A stretch of 64,000 nucleotides of DNA from Cubamyces lactineus (GCA_022376465.1 JACDTU010000004.1:1364001-1428000); one strand, 5' to 3'; shown: positions 11,714-23,375, numbered from the stretch's first letter. The notes: a model not told the origin generated them from the sequence alone. Translations and numbers: made by a program.

Positions 11714-12271
11714 TGGCCGCGGGAATCATGGCTCGTCTTTATGGATATGTGAACACTTTCCCATCTTCTGCATGTTTTTCCCGTCCTGAATCCTCGTGAT
11801 ATTGCATTGCACGGCTTCGATCTCTTACCCATTACGCCATAGTATTATCACGACTTATCGTCTACTCGGTCATTCTTGCACCCTGCTATCTACCTTCCTT
11901 TGCTCGTCTGCATTTGTACGTCCACATCATCACTGGTTATGCTAGCATGGAACGACATGACACGAATACATTACCTATAGATATTACTGACTTGAGCTTT
12001 GCGAAACGCGAGGCGAGAGCGTCCTGTCCGACGTCGTGTGGCGGGTACACTACAGTTTCCGGCTGTGTGGCGAACTTGTTTGCAGCTGTTGAACCAGGTT
12101 CCGATCTGAGCACGTGGCGAATTTTGTAGGGAAGTGAATAGGCGCCCATAACGAGCCTCTCGCTACCTCTGTGAGTCTGTCTCTAGTGTCGAGCTCAAGC
12201 CGTAGCCCTACGTCTCTGCCTTCGACCGTACTCTGCCCAGGCCACACCGAGCAGGGCCGGAACGCTCATGC
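11714..12271. other. Intergenic region, no gene seen
   Basis: 3' flank of STS1 and promoter of the PPR-like gene. No coding segment or repeat is supported here. Confidence 0.45.
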
Positions 12272-14088
12272 ATGCCCTATCATGCGTCCCTGACTGCCAA
12301 CTTGCCCTCTCTGTCGCTCGCTTCTCTCTTTCAAGCTGCTGCTGGCAGGGCGTGGGCCAGAACACGGCCGACGCGCGCGTACCATCGGTCCTGCGTCCGG
12401 TCGGAAGGTGTAGCCCCAAGCATACTGCACACCGTCCGCGGCGGGCATGACGACTCGACAGGCCTCGGAGGACCGTCGTCATCTTCATCGTCGTGCGTCC
12501 TCCCAGTGCGTAATGCGCGCAGTATGATGTCTAACCCGCCAGCTCTGCGGACGTGAGCAGGGTACCCTACACCGCGTCCCCTTCGTCTCATGCCGGCTAC
12601 CAGTGCGTCAAGTCCCCCTCGCCGTCTTCATCAACGTCACCACCGCTACCATTGGTGGCCAAAGACGCGTCCTCCGGCGTCGGAGTTGGCACTGTGCAAA
12701 CTCGTTCCACCTCGGCGTTCCCCCGCTTCCCAAGACAGGACTTGGTCACCTATATTGATGTTGAACGCCTATCGCCGCAGGACTTGGAGCCATCTCGCAG
12801 GGACGACTCCGGTCCGCCCTCCTATGAAAGCGATCCTCCATGGGAGGAAATCCGGGATTCTGTCCCTGACTCGTTGCTCCCGTGGATACTTCTTCGCCGG
12901 TCACCTGTCTCAAAGCAACTATCCATGATACCCGATCCTTCTACGCCAGAGGACCTGCTGAAGAACCTCACGTTAGCTATGACTGCCAAATCCCCGGCTA
13001 CCTTGAGTCAGCTGCTGTCATACCATGAGACACATCCTCACCTCCATTCCACCGCGTCATTCAACCTTCTCATAAAGTTGGCGATCCGCAATGCTAGCTT
13101 CGGGACAGTGAAGGATCTTTTCAGCCGCATGGCGCGCGAAGGCATTCCGGTGAACGTGGAGACAAGGACGCTAACAGCTCGGTGGCTGATCCGAACTGGC
13201 CGCTGGGACAAGGCGTGGCGGAGGGAGATGGCGTACAAAGACGAAGATGGACTGCCCGTGCCCTTGCCGGTATGGTTGGAGTTCTTCGGAGACGTGAAGC
13301 GCGGAGCTATCCAAGTCTATAGCGCAAAGCCAGGTCTATCTGAGGACGCGACCGTGAAGCCCCTCCTGCCGTCCGACTCTTCGGTAGTCGCCGAGCGTGT
13401 GAACGCCCTGCTGAAGCATCCTCCGTTCATGTCTCCGGCTGACCTGGACCGTGTGCCTCCACACGCGGTCTACGTGATCGTGCGCGCGTTGATCGCCCTC
13501 GGTCGGCGCTCTGAAGCTGCCCAGATGACGAGCGATTACTTCAAGGCGCTGCCGCAGGAGCTAAATGCGGAATGGCGACGTTCTTGTCTGTCCATCATCC
13601 ACCTCCATCTCAACCCTGGGCGCCGCTGTAATTTATCGCAACACTTTGCCTTCTGCAAGACACTCTTCGGCTTCCTGGAGATGCACCCGAGCTTCCAGCC
13701 GAGCCCGACCACCCTCCTCTTCCTGTTGGGGAGTTTGCGATGGACGAGACAGTGCGGAAAGCGCGCCGATGTGGTTGTCCGATCGTTCGTGAAGCGCTGG
13801 GGCCCAGACATTGTCGACGACGCGGTCAGACGCCGGCTAGCGTCCTTCTGGCTAAAGCAGCAAAAAGTGGGCCGCGCGCAAGCCGTGCTGGAGGCCCAAG
13901 ACGCGCTCGACGAGGAGCGGATTGGGTTGCGGGCGGAGAAGGAAGTTGTGGTCGGAGACTCGAACAAGGATCGCGCTCAGCGACTCCGCTGGCTCGACCT
14001 CCACCGGTCGCCACGGAAGAGCAAGGCGAGGTGGAACTGGAGACTGCTCCGAAGGCGGGTACAGAAGGCACAGGTACGCCGTTCTTGA
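12272..14088 (+). CDS. PPR-like protein, probably mitochondrial
   Basis: Exons are 12272-12492 and 12561-14088 (582 aa). The intron (68 nt) is placed because the long second frame has no in-frame ATG near its start and the only donor with the right phase follows the Ser run. The first exon encodes a plausible mitochondrial presequence: few acidic residues, many Arg/Ser (AGRAWARTRPTRAYHRS). The body is helical; FNLLIKLAIRNASFGTVKDL followed by FSRMAREGIPVNVETRTLTA resembles a pentatricopeptide repeat, with weaker repeats downstream. The C-terminus is strongly basic (SPRKSKARWNWRLLRRRVQK). PPR proteins bind organellar RNA and act in its processing or translation; that role is inferred here from fold resemblance. 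I cannot match it to a named fungal PPR factor. Confidence 0.65.
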
Positions 14089-15782
14089 TGTGCAGCGCGA
14101 GTGGGCGGGAGCGCATGTGATGGGGATGCGGAACGGTCATTCGTGGCGCACGCTGGGAACGTAATAATTACAGGCTGCATAGAAGTACACTGTTGATAGC
14201 ACCCCCGATGGGTCTGGAGTCGGGTGGCGATACTGACGCGGTTGAATATCATAGTAACCCGTTGCATGGTCAAACGCAGCGCGCACTGCGCGTGCGCGGA
14301 GTGTGCAGGTTCGGAGCGGTGATAGTTCACAAACGGGATGTGCATCGGATGTGGGGAACGGCGAGAGATGCGATAAAAAAGGGAATGGCGTGCAGAAGCA
14401 AGTGGAGGTGGTTGTGAGTGGTATGGTTGGAGTGCTCGTTGATGCGGCCGTGCTCACGTCATAACCCATTGGCTTCGGGAGGGGATCCACACGGCGGCTT
14501 ATCGCTGCGAGTCCCACCGTGTTGCCGCAGATCTGGTGTAGCTCTGACAGAACGTCCCTCCGGCCACGATGCTGCATGGCACGGGACGATGGATGCTGAT
14601 GTGGGCGGCACCCCATAGGCCGCCACCGTCAATCTGAATTTCTGGCCCGACTCGTTCCCTGGGCTGTAGGACACGAACCGCGTCGCGCTCGGCCCCCGCC
14701 CGCGCAGTTGAACGGAAGAGGAAAAATAAAGACAAGATGAGCTGTGGATGACGCACGCGAGAGGGAGAACAGTGCACGGAGAGGACATCCGAGGAGATGA
14801 GGCCTACGCTGGAAAAGGCCAAGCTGTCGGGTGCAGCCGACAGGACGTGCGCGCGTGTGCGTGAGCGTGCAAGGTGAGCGGTTACTCGGCCACTGGAGAG
14901 ACTTGGCCAGCCCGATCGGGATGCATTGACTCCGGTTGTGTTACGATCAAGATCTCGCATTAGTGGAACAGGCAATTTAGGCTCTTTGCCACCGCGGGCT
15001 CTCGGTCGCCTCCCATGGTCATTACGCGAGCCGGGACGAACCCCGCAACATGATTGTGTGGCTGCGGAGGTCACACAATATGCAACATTGCTGTGGCTGT
15101 CGCGTGCCTCTGCGGCGCGCCCCAAAATACGGGGGCAGGTATGTCGGACGATGTGTCGCAGGGGCTTACGGGGTAGGATCGAAGCATGATTGACGGAGGA
15201 GAGCCGCGGCACTGGGGAGGACACCGCTGTGTCTGAATCGTGGGCGGGATGTGCGCGCGGGCGCTCAGCCGTCGGGGTGAGGGAGGGAACTGACGTGCCT
15301 TTGGTTTGGCCTGTCTCGGAGCCCAAGATGCTCTCGCGTCTTCCCAATCTCGCGCGTAGATGGCCAGTGCACGCTCCAGATCTTCGCCGTCTGCGTCCGA
15401 GATCCGCTGCAATCTGCCCATCCACCGCCGTTTGCCATTCGCCCTCGCCCGTCCTCCATGCCTCCCCTCGTCCCCCTCCGGCTACCTCGAGGTGGGGGGC
15501 CTAGCTCCGCCGACCTCCCCCAATTACCGGTCTCTTCGCTCACTCGCGGCCACTCAGGCACTTTTTCGTCAACTCCGTCCCGACCATCCCAAGCTTCATG
15601 TCCCGTCTTCGGCTCTGGTTCACTCAATGTCAACCAACTTACGCGTTTCGTGCACCAACCGCCTCTCTCCAACCATTCGTTGGACAGAGCATGGCCCATC
15701 ACCGACCCTACATAAATCCAACGTCCATCCTCCAGTCGGCCTAAGAGGTGTGTACCCGTCTCTGCCAACCCATCGTCATCCA
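14089..15782. other. 1.7-kb region without a supported gene
   Basis: This is the largest apparently gene-free stretch in the window. It is GC-rich and has several long open frames by chance, including minus-strand frames at 14499-15425 and 15265-15924, but none has a recognisable domain, and their Arg/Ser/Pro-heavy composition matches random GC-rich translation. A plus-strand frame from an ATG at 15360 runs in frame into the exonuclease-like gene at 15783 and could extend that protein by 141 residues, although family length argues against it. Confidence 0.4.
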
Positions 15783-16613
15783 ATGGCTCAGAAATACCCC
15801 GTTCCGTCCCCCGACAAGTTCCTGGCATTGTCCACCACCAGCGTAGGTTGCGGTCCCGGTGGTGGCACGCCCATGATCGCGTACGTCCGACCCCTCCGCA
15901 CGCGACGCCACAGCTCGCGCTCACCGTGCTTCTTGTCTCCCCAGTCGGGTCGCCGTGGTGGACTACAGAGGGCAGACCGTCTTCTGCACCTACGTCCTCC
16001 CGACCAATCCGGTCACCGACTACCGAACGAGCACCACCGGCATCCAGCCCTCTGACCTTCAGCCCGGTACGCCGACCATCAGAGCCTCAGCCGTGACCGG
16101 CACTCACTCTGCTTTAGGCAACACATTGCCCTGGAAGGAGGTTCAGCAGAGGGTCGCCCAGCTGATCAGGGATAAAATCCTTGTCGGACACACCCTTTGG
16201 CAGGACCTTTCCGGTATTTATTCTTGTAGATCTTCGTCGTCTTCCACTGCTTATCTCCGTCCGTTGACAGTCCTGGGCATACCTCATCCGGCTGTGGCCA
16301 CGAGGGATGTCGCTTTGTACCAGCCCTTCCGCAACTCGCTGCGCTCGACCAATCAAGTGATCGGCCTCCAAACTCTGATGTGGCATCTCATGCGCCGCCG
16401 CGTCCAGGACACCCACGTCTGTGCGGTAAGTGCATTCCCATTCGGCAACCATCATGGTGCATGACACACATACTGAATTACTTGCAGCTGGAGAACGCAC
16501 GCGCCGCATTGGACCTCTATCGTTCTCATGCGGACGAATGGGAAGCCACGATCTCCAGGGGACAGTGGCCGTCCTTCCTCCCACCAAGCACATTCTCCAG
16601 ATGCTACCTGTGA
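15783..16613 (+). CDS. DEDDh 3'-5' exonuclease relative (REX4-like), probably inactive
   Basis: Exons: 15783-15880, 15945-16066, 16118-16213, 16271-16425 and 16488-16613 (198 aa). The fold is that of the Rex4/ISG20 group of DEDDh exonucleases: VGCGPGGGTPMIARVAVVDY, the YRTSTTGIQPSDL segment, ILVGHTLWQDLSVLGI, ATRDVALYQPF and LENARAALDLYRSHADEWE all align with family landmarks. Three key positions differ. The first motif, normally ALDCEMVG, reads ALSTTSVG, so the paired metal-binding Asp and Glu are lost. The last motif, normally H-x4-D in VEDARA, reads LENARA with Asn for Asp, and its His is one residue out of place. The Asp of WQDL and of TRDVALY remain. It is therefore likely a non-catalytic RNA-binding or decaying paralogue. 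No stop or frameshift breaks it. Confidence 0.8.
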
Positions 16614-17235
16614 CCGCGGAGATGTGCAGGTGTAGCCAATGGCGAGGCACGTACACCATCCTGTGGACGTCGAGCAAGGGCCATTTGCCACAACGCCGCG
16701 TGTCAGGGTACTGAGCTAGAGCTCCCCTGCAGAGCTGAAGCGAGCCGTGGGCTCGTTGCTGCGCGGTGGGGGCCGACTAGACCTCGATTTGGAGCGTACT
16801 GTGCGATCGTCTAACCCAATGTTTGTACATAACGTATCTTGGCCAGTAATTTCTTGTGATGTTCGCTTCTGTAAAGTAGGGTGGCAATTTAGTCGACCGG
16901 GCTTTCCGCATCTTGGACGTCTAACGCCACCCAAAGCACTTTTGAGCGGCACGATCTCACGCTAAGTCACGGTGCACATGACAGTGTCTCCAGCAACGCA
17001 GTGTCAGCTCCGCTGCACTCGACGGGGCGTGGAGGTGGAGGAGGACAGGGAGAGAGGCGCGTAAATAGTACGCGTATACGCTACCGTCGACGATAATTGA
17101 ATTGGATGGAGTTTAGATTGGCGTCCTAGGAACTGGAGAGAAGCACGATCAAGACGCAGCCACTGCCACATGGGGCGCGCGTGTCTGCGGCGTCAAGCGC
17201 AGATATGCCTTGTATGGTAACTAGCGTCGTCCACC
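16614..17235. other. Intergenic region, no gene seen
   Basis: 3' flank of the exonuclease-like gene and promoter of the next gene. No supported coding segment. A TAAATAGTA motif near 17062 could serve as a TATA-like element for the downstream gene. Confidence 0.4.
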
Positions 17236-18419
17236 ATGATCATGTCTTCTCGTCCTCCCGCCCTCCATCAGCCCCAGCACCAACTCAGGCCGTCCGCCGT
17301 TCGCACCAACCCCCGCTCCCTTTCCGACTCTGCCACGGCCAACACGCCGCGCCCATCACTCCCACCTGACCCACCACGCACGCCCGACCTAGCCGGCGAT
17401 ACGGCCCCGGCGGCGAACGCCCACGCGCACGCCGCGCCAGTGACTGCCGCGCTCGCTACCCCCCATGACGCCGTTCTCGCGGAGATTCAGGGCCCTCGCA
17501 CGGCTGCCCCAGCGCAACCGAGGGGGGCGACAGACTCTCGCAGAACCGCACCCAAGCTGAACGTGTCCCCAAGCGGCGGCTCGCAGGAACGCTCGGACAG
17601 GACTGCGAGCCCCTCGCCTGGCGGCGCTGCTGCCCGCTCCACTGCTTCCTCCCCTGGTACCTCCCAGGAGGCGCTCTTTGATCCCTTCTCTGGCTCTCTG
17701 GTCGGCGTCATGGTGCCCAAAAAAGGCGACAAGGAGCATGAGCGCGATCCTGCTGCATCTCAGTTCGACCAGACGCGGGAGGAGCTCTGGTCCCGCCTTG
17801 CCAGCATACGTGAACTGCAGAGCGCTGTGGCCAGCATGCATGTGCAGATGGAGGGCACCGGGCTGAGCGACCATCGCGGCGCCAAACGCCCAACAGGTGT
17901 CGCGGGGCGCGTGCACACTGACACGATCCATGTCGACGAAGACTGGGACGAGCCCGACGGAGCCGCAGACGCGGCCGAAGAGCAGCGGAAGCGTGCCCGC
18001 GATGCCGAGTTCAACGACCTCTCCGAAGCATTCAGAGGCAGGCGAAAGACCATCGATGCTATCATGGGCAAGGTTCGTCATTTCTTGACCTCGTTCCACG
18101 ACGAAACGTGTCTGACGGATGGCCGCTCCCTTCGCAGCTTGGAGAACTATCAGACGCTCTAACTACGTTCCACGCGCTTCCGACCCCGGTGATGGACTTC
18201 ACCAACAGTCGGGCCACGACCAAGGACTCGATGCCAACCTCGCCGGACCTCGCACTTCCTACTTCTCCCATTGCGAGCACCGCCGCATCGCCGTCGCCCG
18301 AGCTTCCCGCTGCACTTCCTCGATTCGTGCTCAGCGAGGCAGACAGGAACGAGGGTGTCCTTCACGAGAGTCCCATTTCTGCTCCGGGAGAAGTGCCTCC
18401 GCATGCGCCCGCCCCATAA
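17236..18419 (+). CDS. Unknown protein with central coiled coil
   Basis: Exons are 17236-18072 and 18138-18419 (372 aa), with a second possible start at ATG 17242. The first 150 residues are Pro/Ala/Ser-rich and disordered. A short conserved-looking block (FDPFSGSLVGVMVPKKGDKE) precedes a helical, heptad-like segment (TREELWSRLASIRELQSAVA). After an acidic patch (VDEDWDEPDG) a second helical stretch runs across the splice join (EAFRGRRKTIDAIMGK to LGELSDALTTFHALPTPVMD). The tail is Ser/Pro-rich. I recognise no family. The coiled coils suggest an oligomeric or scaffold protein, but that is inference only. The 65-nt intron is supported by a good CAG acceptor and by the continuity of the helix. 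Confidence 0.6.
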
Positions 18420-19040
18420 CTCTTTCTGGCAGGGGACGAACGGTGTCATGGACAATGTCATCCTGGTCTTATGCCGTTTCAGCATAACTCGTGGCGGAGG
18501 TGGAGTGGAGCGTTGGCGTGTCCCTTGCAATCGCGTTCGCATGTGAGCCCGTGCCAGTGTCTCGCTTATCTCCATTGTTCGCCAAACGCGCTCACTATGC
18601 CCGCAGTCTCGGAGATGTACATAAGATTCCATTGGAAGGCATATACACGTTGCGCTGCGGGACGGTACAGCATCACGACACATTCATTTGACCTGCTTCT
18701 ACTCGGGTGGATCCGAACATCGTCCGAGCCAAGAGTGCGTCGTTATTACCGGCGGACCGGCCTCGTGGGACATTTGAGAGGAGACTTGTTCTAACCAATA
18801 CCCGCGAGCAGTACAAGGCTCGAAGCGAAGTTGGACACGCGTGTCACGAACGGCCCGCTGGAAACGTTCGCGGACCGCTTGTCACCAGTGGATTACCATC
18901 CACGCGTCGGTCGTTCTGGGCACTGGTGACCTCTTCTCCGGACGAACCTCGCTGGTGAGCGCATGGCATAAGCTCAAGTCGCTCTCTGCATGACCATAGC
19001 GGACCGTGTCGAGCTTGCTTTTGCGGTAGGCTACGATCGG
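18420..19040. other. Intergenic region upstream of pectin methylesterase gene
   Basis: No supported coding segment. This stretch holds the 3' flank of the coiled-coil gene and the promoter of the pectin methylesterase. Confidence 0.4.
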
Positions 19041-19050
19041 GATATAAGCG
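19041..19050 (+). promoter_or_regulatory. TATA-like element of the pectin methylesterase gene
   Basis: GATATAAGCG lies about 50 bp upstream of the start codon at 19098 and resembles a TATA box at a normal fungal spacing. No activator site is evident from sequence alone. Confidence 0.4.
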
Positions 19051-19097
19051 ACGTGAAGGGCGAGTTCGCTCTCCGTTCGCTACCTCTAGCTCTCATC

Positions 19098-21282
19098 ATG
19101 CATGCCCACTTCCTGTTGTTGCTCTCTTACCTCATCGTCGGAGCGGTCGCGCTCAGCAGCCCTCCTGCGGGTGCAATCACCGTAGGCCCTGGCGGGAAGT
19201 ACTCGACCTTGTCCGCCGCGCTGAAGGATACCTCGAGCGAAGTAGGTCACCATTACGTGGCGCACCGCACGCACGGCATATTGATGAATTTCCGCGACGA
19301 CAGCTCTACTTCGTCTTCGCCGGGACGTACACGGACACGGCGATTATTACTCGGCCCAACACGAGAGTGTACGGGCAGACGGACGCACCGAGCACCTATT
19401 CCGGGAATAGTGCGTCCACATTTAATGATAATCGCCGACCACGCCGACCGCTGACGCGCGCCCGCTCGCGGGTAAAGCTGTCACCATCACCAATGACATT
19501 CCTGCGTCGGAGGCCGGCTCCAACGACGCCAGTGGCACGGTGCAAGTGCACGCGGCCAACGTGTCACTGTACAACCTGAACATCGCGAACACGTACGGCA
19601 AGGTGTGTTATGCACGGCTCGGGATCGCGCCCAGCACTGTATTGACCTAGTACGCCGTCGCCCGTTGCGCACTTACTGTATCATGTGTGAACCGCGCGCC
19701 CCTGTGCCAATCATGGGCAGCCGGTAGATCAGGTGTGTTCGGGCGGCACCCCCGAACTTTATCGCGCGCGGTTACGTACTGAGCGGACACTACGACGCTG
19801 CAGGCACAGGCCATTGCGCTGAGCGTGCAAGCTGGACAATTCGGCGGGTACGGACTGAAGATTACGGGCGACCAGTGAGTGGTGGTGGCGGGCACGAGCG
19901 CGACCGGAGGCTCATCGCTGCTGCTACCAGGGACACGCTGTTGGCCAACACGGGCACGTAAGTCGCCGTCTGGGTGCTCGGCGGAAGGGCACGGATGGGG
20001 GCTGACTGGGACGCGCGCGCTGTGGTACCAGGCAATACTACGCGAACAGCTGGATAGAGGGCGCCGTGGATTTCGTACGTATGACGGGCCATCCGCACTT
20101 TGCCGTCAAACTGACTCTGTGCATCCCTGCCCGGGCTGGGCCGCGCGTGCGTACATGCGTCGGACGTGGACCTGAACCTGGACCAGATTTTCGGGAGGCA
20201 GGCATCGTCAGTCGCATCCGCATCGCTCTGGAGGGAAGTGCGGACGTGGGTGCTCACGCTCTAATTGACACGCGGCCCGTGCGGTTGGCGCAGGATATGG
20301 GTTACTCGCTCGATCATCAACGTAAGTTGTACACAACTCGTCTGCCCCTGGTGCCGTCCGACGCTGCTGCTTGGCGCACGCGGGGGGCCTCGCCCGGGTC
20401 GTCGCGCGTGCGCGGACAGAGGCCGAGCGACGACAATGGGGGGGCGTGGTAGACGCCGGGCGTTGAGACGAATACGGACAGACGATCGGGGACGGATTCA
20501 TCACGGCAGACGGGCGGGAGAGCGCGGATGGGAACTGGTACGTCATCGACAGCTCGACGGTGCAGGGGACAGGCAGGGCGTTCCTGGGCAGGCCCTGGGG
20601 CGACTATGCCCGCGTCGTCTTCCAGAAGTGCACGCTCGGCCAAAACGTGTGAGTGTCATCTCTATTTCTCTCCACGTCCCACTCGTCGTCCCCGCGCCGC
20701 GCAGTCACTGCCTAGCCGTAAGCCGTAACGACAGCAGCAGCATCACCACCACCACCAGCATATCTCGCACATCGGCTCTAGTGTCGCCACCGCGCTAGAT
20801 CTCTGACGGCCAGATAACCTTCGCTCCCTCCCTGCGTCTCTAATGTTGACATGCTCCAGGCCTCCCGCAGGATGGTCCGTGTGGAACACAGAGTGAGTGT
20901 ACATATAGCCCTTCCTCGGCTCCGCCTTTATTGCACCGTCTTCGCACGCAGCCGCTCACCCGCCCCTCCCTCTCGTCCTCTTTGTCCCGCCTCGCAGCGC
21001 CCCGCAGTAAGTCCTCCCTTTCGCAGAGTCCCCGCGCGCTCCGTCGCCCCACCCCCCTCCCCCTCCGCGCGACTGCCAGCATCCTCACCCTACTGACTCT
21101 CGTGCCCCGCGGCTCGGGCGTGCGCTCGCAGAACGGATCACGTCACGTTTGCAGAGTACGGCAACACCGGGCCTGGCTCCCTGGGCACCCGCGCGAACTT
21201 CAGCACCAAGCTCACTGCGCCCATCTCCATCAACACCGTCCTCGGGACCGGCCTGAGCTGGATCGACCCCGATTTCCTCTAG
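19098..21282 (+). CDS. Secreted pectin methylesterase (carbohydrate esterase family 8)
   Basis: Pectin methylesterase removes methyl esters from homogalacturonan, opening plant pectin to lyases and hydrolases. Exons: 19098-19241, 19304-19409, 19478-19602, 19804-19874, 19931-19957, 20032-20074, 20187-20206, 20294-20321, 20482-20648, 20860-20892 and 21132-21282; total 915 nt, in frame, 304 aa. The N-terminus is a signal peptide (MHAHFLLLLSYLIVGAVALS). The body is the right-handed beta-helix with YNLNIANTYGK, GDQDTLL (Gln149, Asp150), EGAVDFIFG (Asp171), ITADGR and FLGRPWGDYARVVFQ (Arg225, Trp227), so the known catalytic and substrate-binding residues are intact. The end AEYGNTGPGS...SWIDPDFL is typical of fungal enzymes. 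Four exons are 20-33 nt long, and five introns exceed 100 nt, unlike neighbouring genes. It stands alone, without other pectin genes nearby. Confidence 0.88.
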
Positions 21283-21887
21283 GCCGCGCGTCGCAGTGGT
21301 GCACTACTACGAGGAGGGAAAGAGGAGAGGCATGTGTTCCTGGCGAGGCGGACGGCGTTCTGGTGTCGGGGGCGTACACGTACAAGGACGTGTGTAGCTA
21401 TGGCTGTAGCGGGTATACGGATGTAGCGGTTGAAGGCGTATACACCGAGAGCGTCCAAGGCGCATCTCAGATACACCGCCAGGGCTGTAGATCGTGGCCG
21501 GCACAAGTCCGACCCAAAGTACTGAGCTGGGAGGATCGTTGCAGATCTGGAGCTGCCGTCGTACTGCACGTCTGCGTGCCGGTGATCGAACCCTGTCCAC
21601 AGACAGACCTTCGAGGGAAGGGTGACACCGTGTCCACCGTAAGCCCGGGCACGACCTGCAACAGATGCCTGAAAGTACTTCTCACTGCCGCAAGTTCAGA
21701 GTGGAAGATCATTTGCTTCAACTAGGATTGAACGGTTAGCATGAGTATTACAACGATCGACAGACGTACGATACACCAGATCCAAAGACATACAACCGAT
21801 ATAGCAGAACAGAAATACACAACCATAGATAGTGTCGAACTCTCTCCACCGGACAATTATACCTGACACAACCATCTCCGACGGGGC
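21283..21887. other. Convergent 3' intergenic region
   Basis: This lies between the stop codons of the pectin methylesterase gene (+) and VTA1 (-) and holds their 3' flanks. No further gene is supported. Confidence 0.45.
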
Positions 21888-23375
21888 TCACCCACCGAGC
21901 ATCCGCAACGCCGTCCGCAGTTCTTTGATAGCTTGCTCCGCGTCCTCGTAGTCCAATGCAGAGATCGCATAGCGGCAATGCTTCTGTACCCGGTTCACGA
22001 CTTGCGCGGTTAATTGCGGTGGGCGGGTGGTCACCGTCGCTGTGCTGGGATCTTGGGCGGTTGGAGGGGTGTAAGGGCCATTTGGCGGCAGTGGTGACGC
22101 ATAGCCAGGCGGAGATGTACGCAATGTGTGCCCTTGATGCGGAAGAGGCTTCGGCGGAGAGGCAGGTGATGCAGAGGAAGATGGAGGCAGCGGAGGTGGG
22201 GGCCTGTAAGGGCTTACGGTAGGACTGTTGACAACAACCTTGACCGAGAAAGGATCTCGTCCGCCCGGTCCTTCCCCCGGGCCCTCTCCCGGAGTGGACA
22301 GTCCACCTACTACCGATGGCGAGAAATGTACAGATTTTCCGGTAGCGGACAACGGTGGGGTTGTCTCTGCGTCTGTCGTGCCCTCCAGCTCGTCGCTCAC
22401 GTACGCGGCTCTCCTGGCGTTGCCTACAGGGCCAGTAGAGCTCCCGCCATCGTCGATCTTGAAGTTGGGAGATCCCGGGGTAGCAACTGTGCTCCAGCTT
22501 CCGGGGCTGTGCGGTGGCTGGGGAGGCGCGAGGCCATCTGGGAGATGGGGACCTGGCGCAAGAAGGGTCGACGATTCCTGAGGCGACAGGTCGGTGAGTT
22601 GTGGTGGCGGAGGGGTAGAGCGCTTGATCGCCGGAGGTGACGGCGCAGATGGTAACTGTGAAGACCCAGAGGGGGGCGTAGTCGGGGGCACTGCATTCAC
22701 GTCGGGCAGAGTAACATCGGGGGTGGCCGGAGAGTCTGTGGCCACAGAGCCTGGAGGGCCTGGGGTGGGCTTGCGTCCTTCGCGGAACGCCTTGGCAATA
22801 TCGGCCGCTTTCCACTTTGCGTACTTGATCTTCTCCTCGATGGCGTTGAGATCTATGCCGGCCTTGTCCCCTTCGAAGACGCGCAATATCTCAAGGAAGT
22901 TGGCGGCAGCGATGAATTTCCTTGCGGTATTACTGTTTCAATAACAGTGTGAGCATGCGAGGTATGCAAATAGGCGAGTGGCACACACCGCGTAGCGGCC
23001 CCCCTCCTGTCCTCATTGTCCGCGCCGGCAAATACACGCAGGGCAAAGTTCTCGATGTATGCAGCACTTGCCGTTTCGTCGTGAATCGCGTCGTTGGATC
23101 CGAGCTCTGATTTCATGCGCTCCAGGAGTACCAGGAGTTCAAGCAGGAATTGACGAGCGGTGGTGTCTTTCGCCTTCAAGTCGATGCCCTGCTGCGCGGC
23201 ATAGTACGCGCCTGCGGTAGGATGAGTACGGCGAGTACTGGAATGAGGATAGGACGAACGTACACCAATATGCGACGACAGGGTCCTTGGGTGATATCTC
23301 GTCTGCCCTCTGGAGATAGGGCTGTATGATCTTGAGCTCTGGAGGGACGGGAGGGAGGGGGAGGACCATGGCCAC
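21888..23375 (-). CDS. VTA1: VTA1/LIP5, regulator of the ESCRT ATPase VPS4
   Basis: Vta1 binds and activates Vps4 on endosomes during ESCRT-III disassembly and multivesicular body sorting. Exons on the minus strand: 23264-23375, 22989-23211 and 21888-22932 (459 aa). The N-terminal tandem-MIT-like domain is clear: PPELKIIQPYLQRADEIS, DPVVAYWCAYYAAQQGI, AYIENFALRVFAGADNEDR and RNTARKFIAAANFLEILRVF. Next is an EEKIKYAKWKAADIAKAFRE helix, a 250-residue Pro/Ser/Gly-rich linker, and the short C-terminal VPS4-binding helical pair (VVNRVQKHCRYAISALDYED to AIKELRTALRML). Domain order and both ends match the family. It shares a 332-bp divergent promoter with the short-chain dehydrogenase. Confidence 0.93.

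Noticed and set aside
12553..12560. Start of the PPR-like protein at 12553
   Set aside because: The codon there is GTG, and an intron acceptor (GAGCAG) ends at 12560; the two-exon model from ATG 12272 gives a presequence and correct phase.
14499..15425. Minus-strand open frame of 308 codons
   Set aside because: Composition is that of random GC-rich translation (Arg/Ser/Pro-heavy), with no domain, and it overlaps equally long frames on both strands.
17389..18099. Minus-strand open frame of 236 codons
   Set aside because: Shadow of the plus-strand coiled-coil gene, with no recognisable features.
19098..21282. Pectin methylesterase as a pseudogene
   Set aside because: At first the centre (20187-20481) seemed frameshifted, but exons 20187-20206 and 20294-20321 restore FGRQASIWVTRSIIN-TIGDGF in frame with all catalytic residues.
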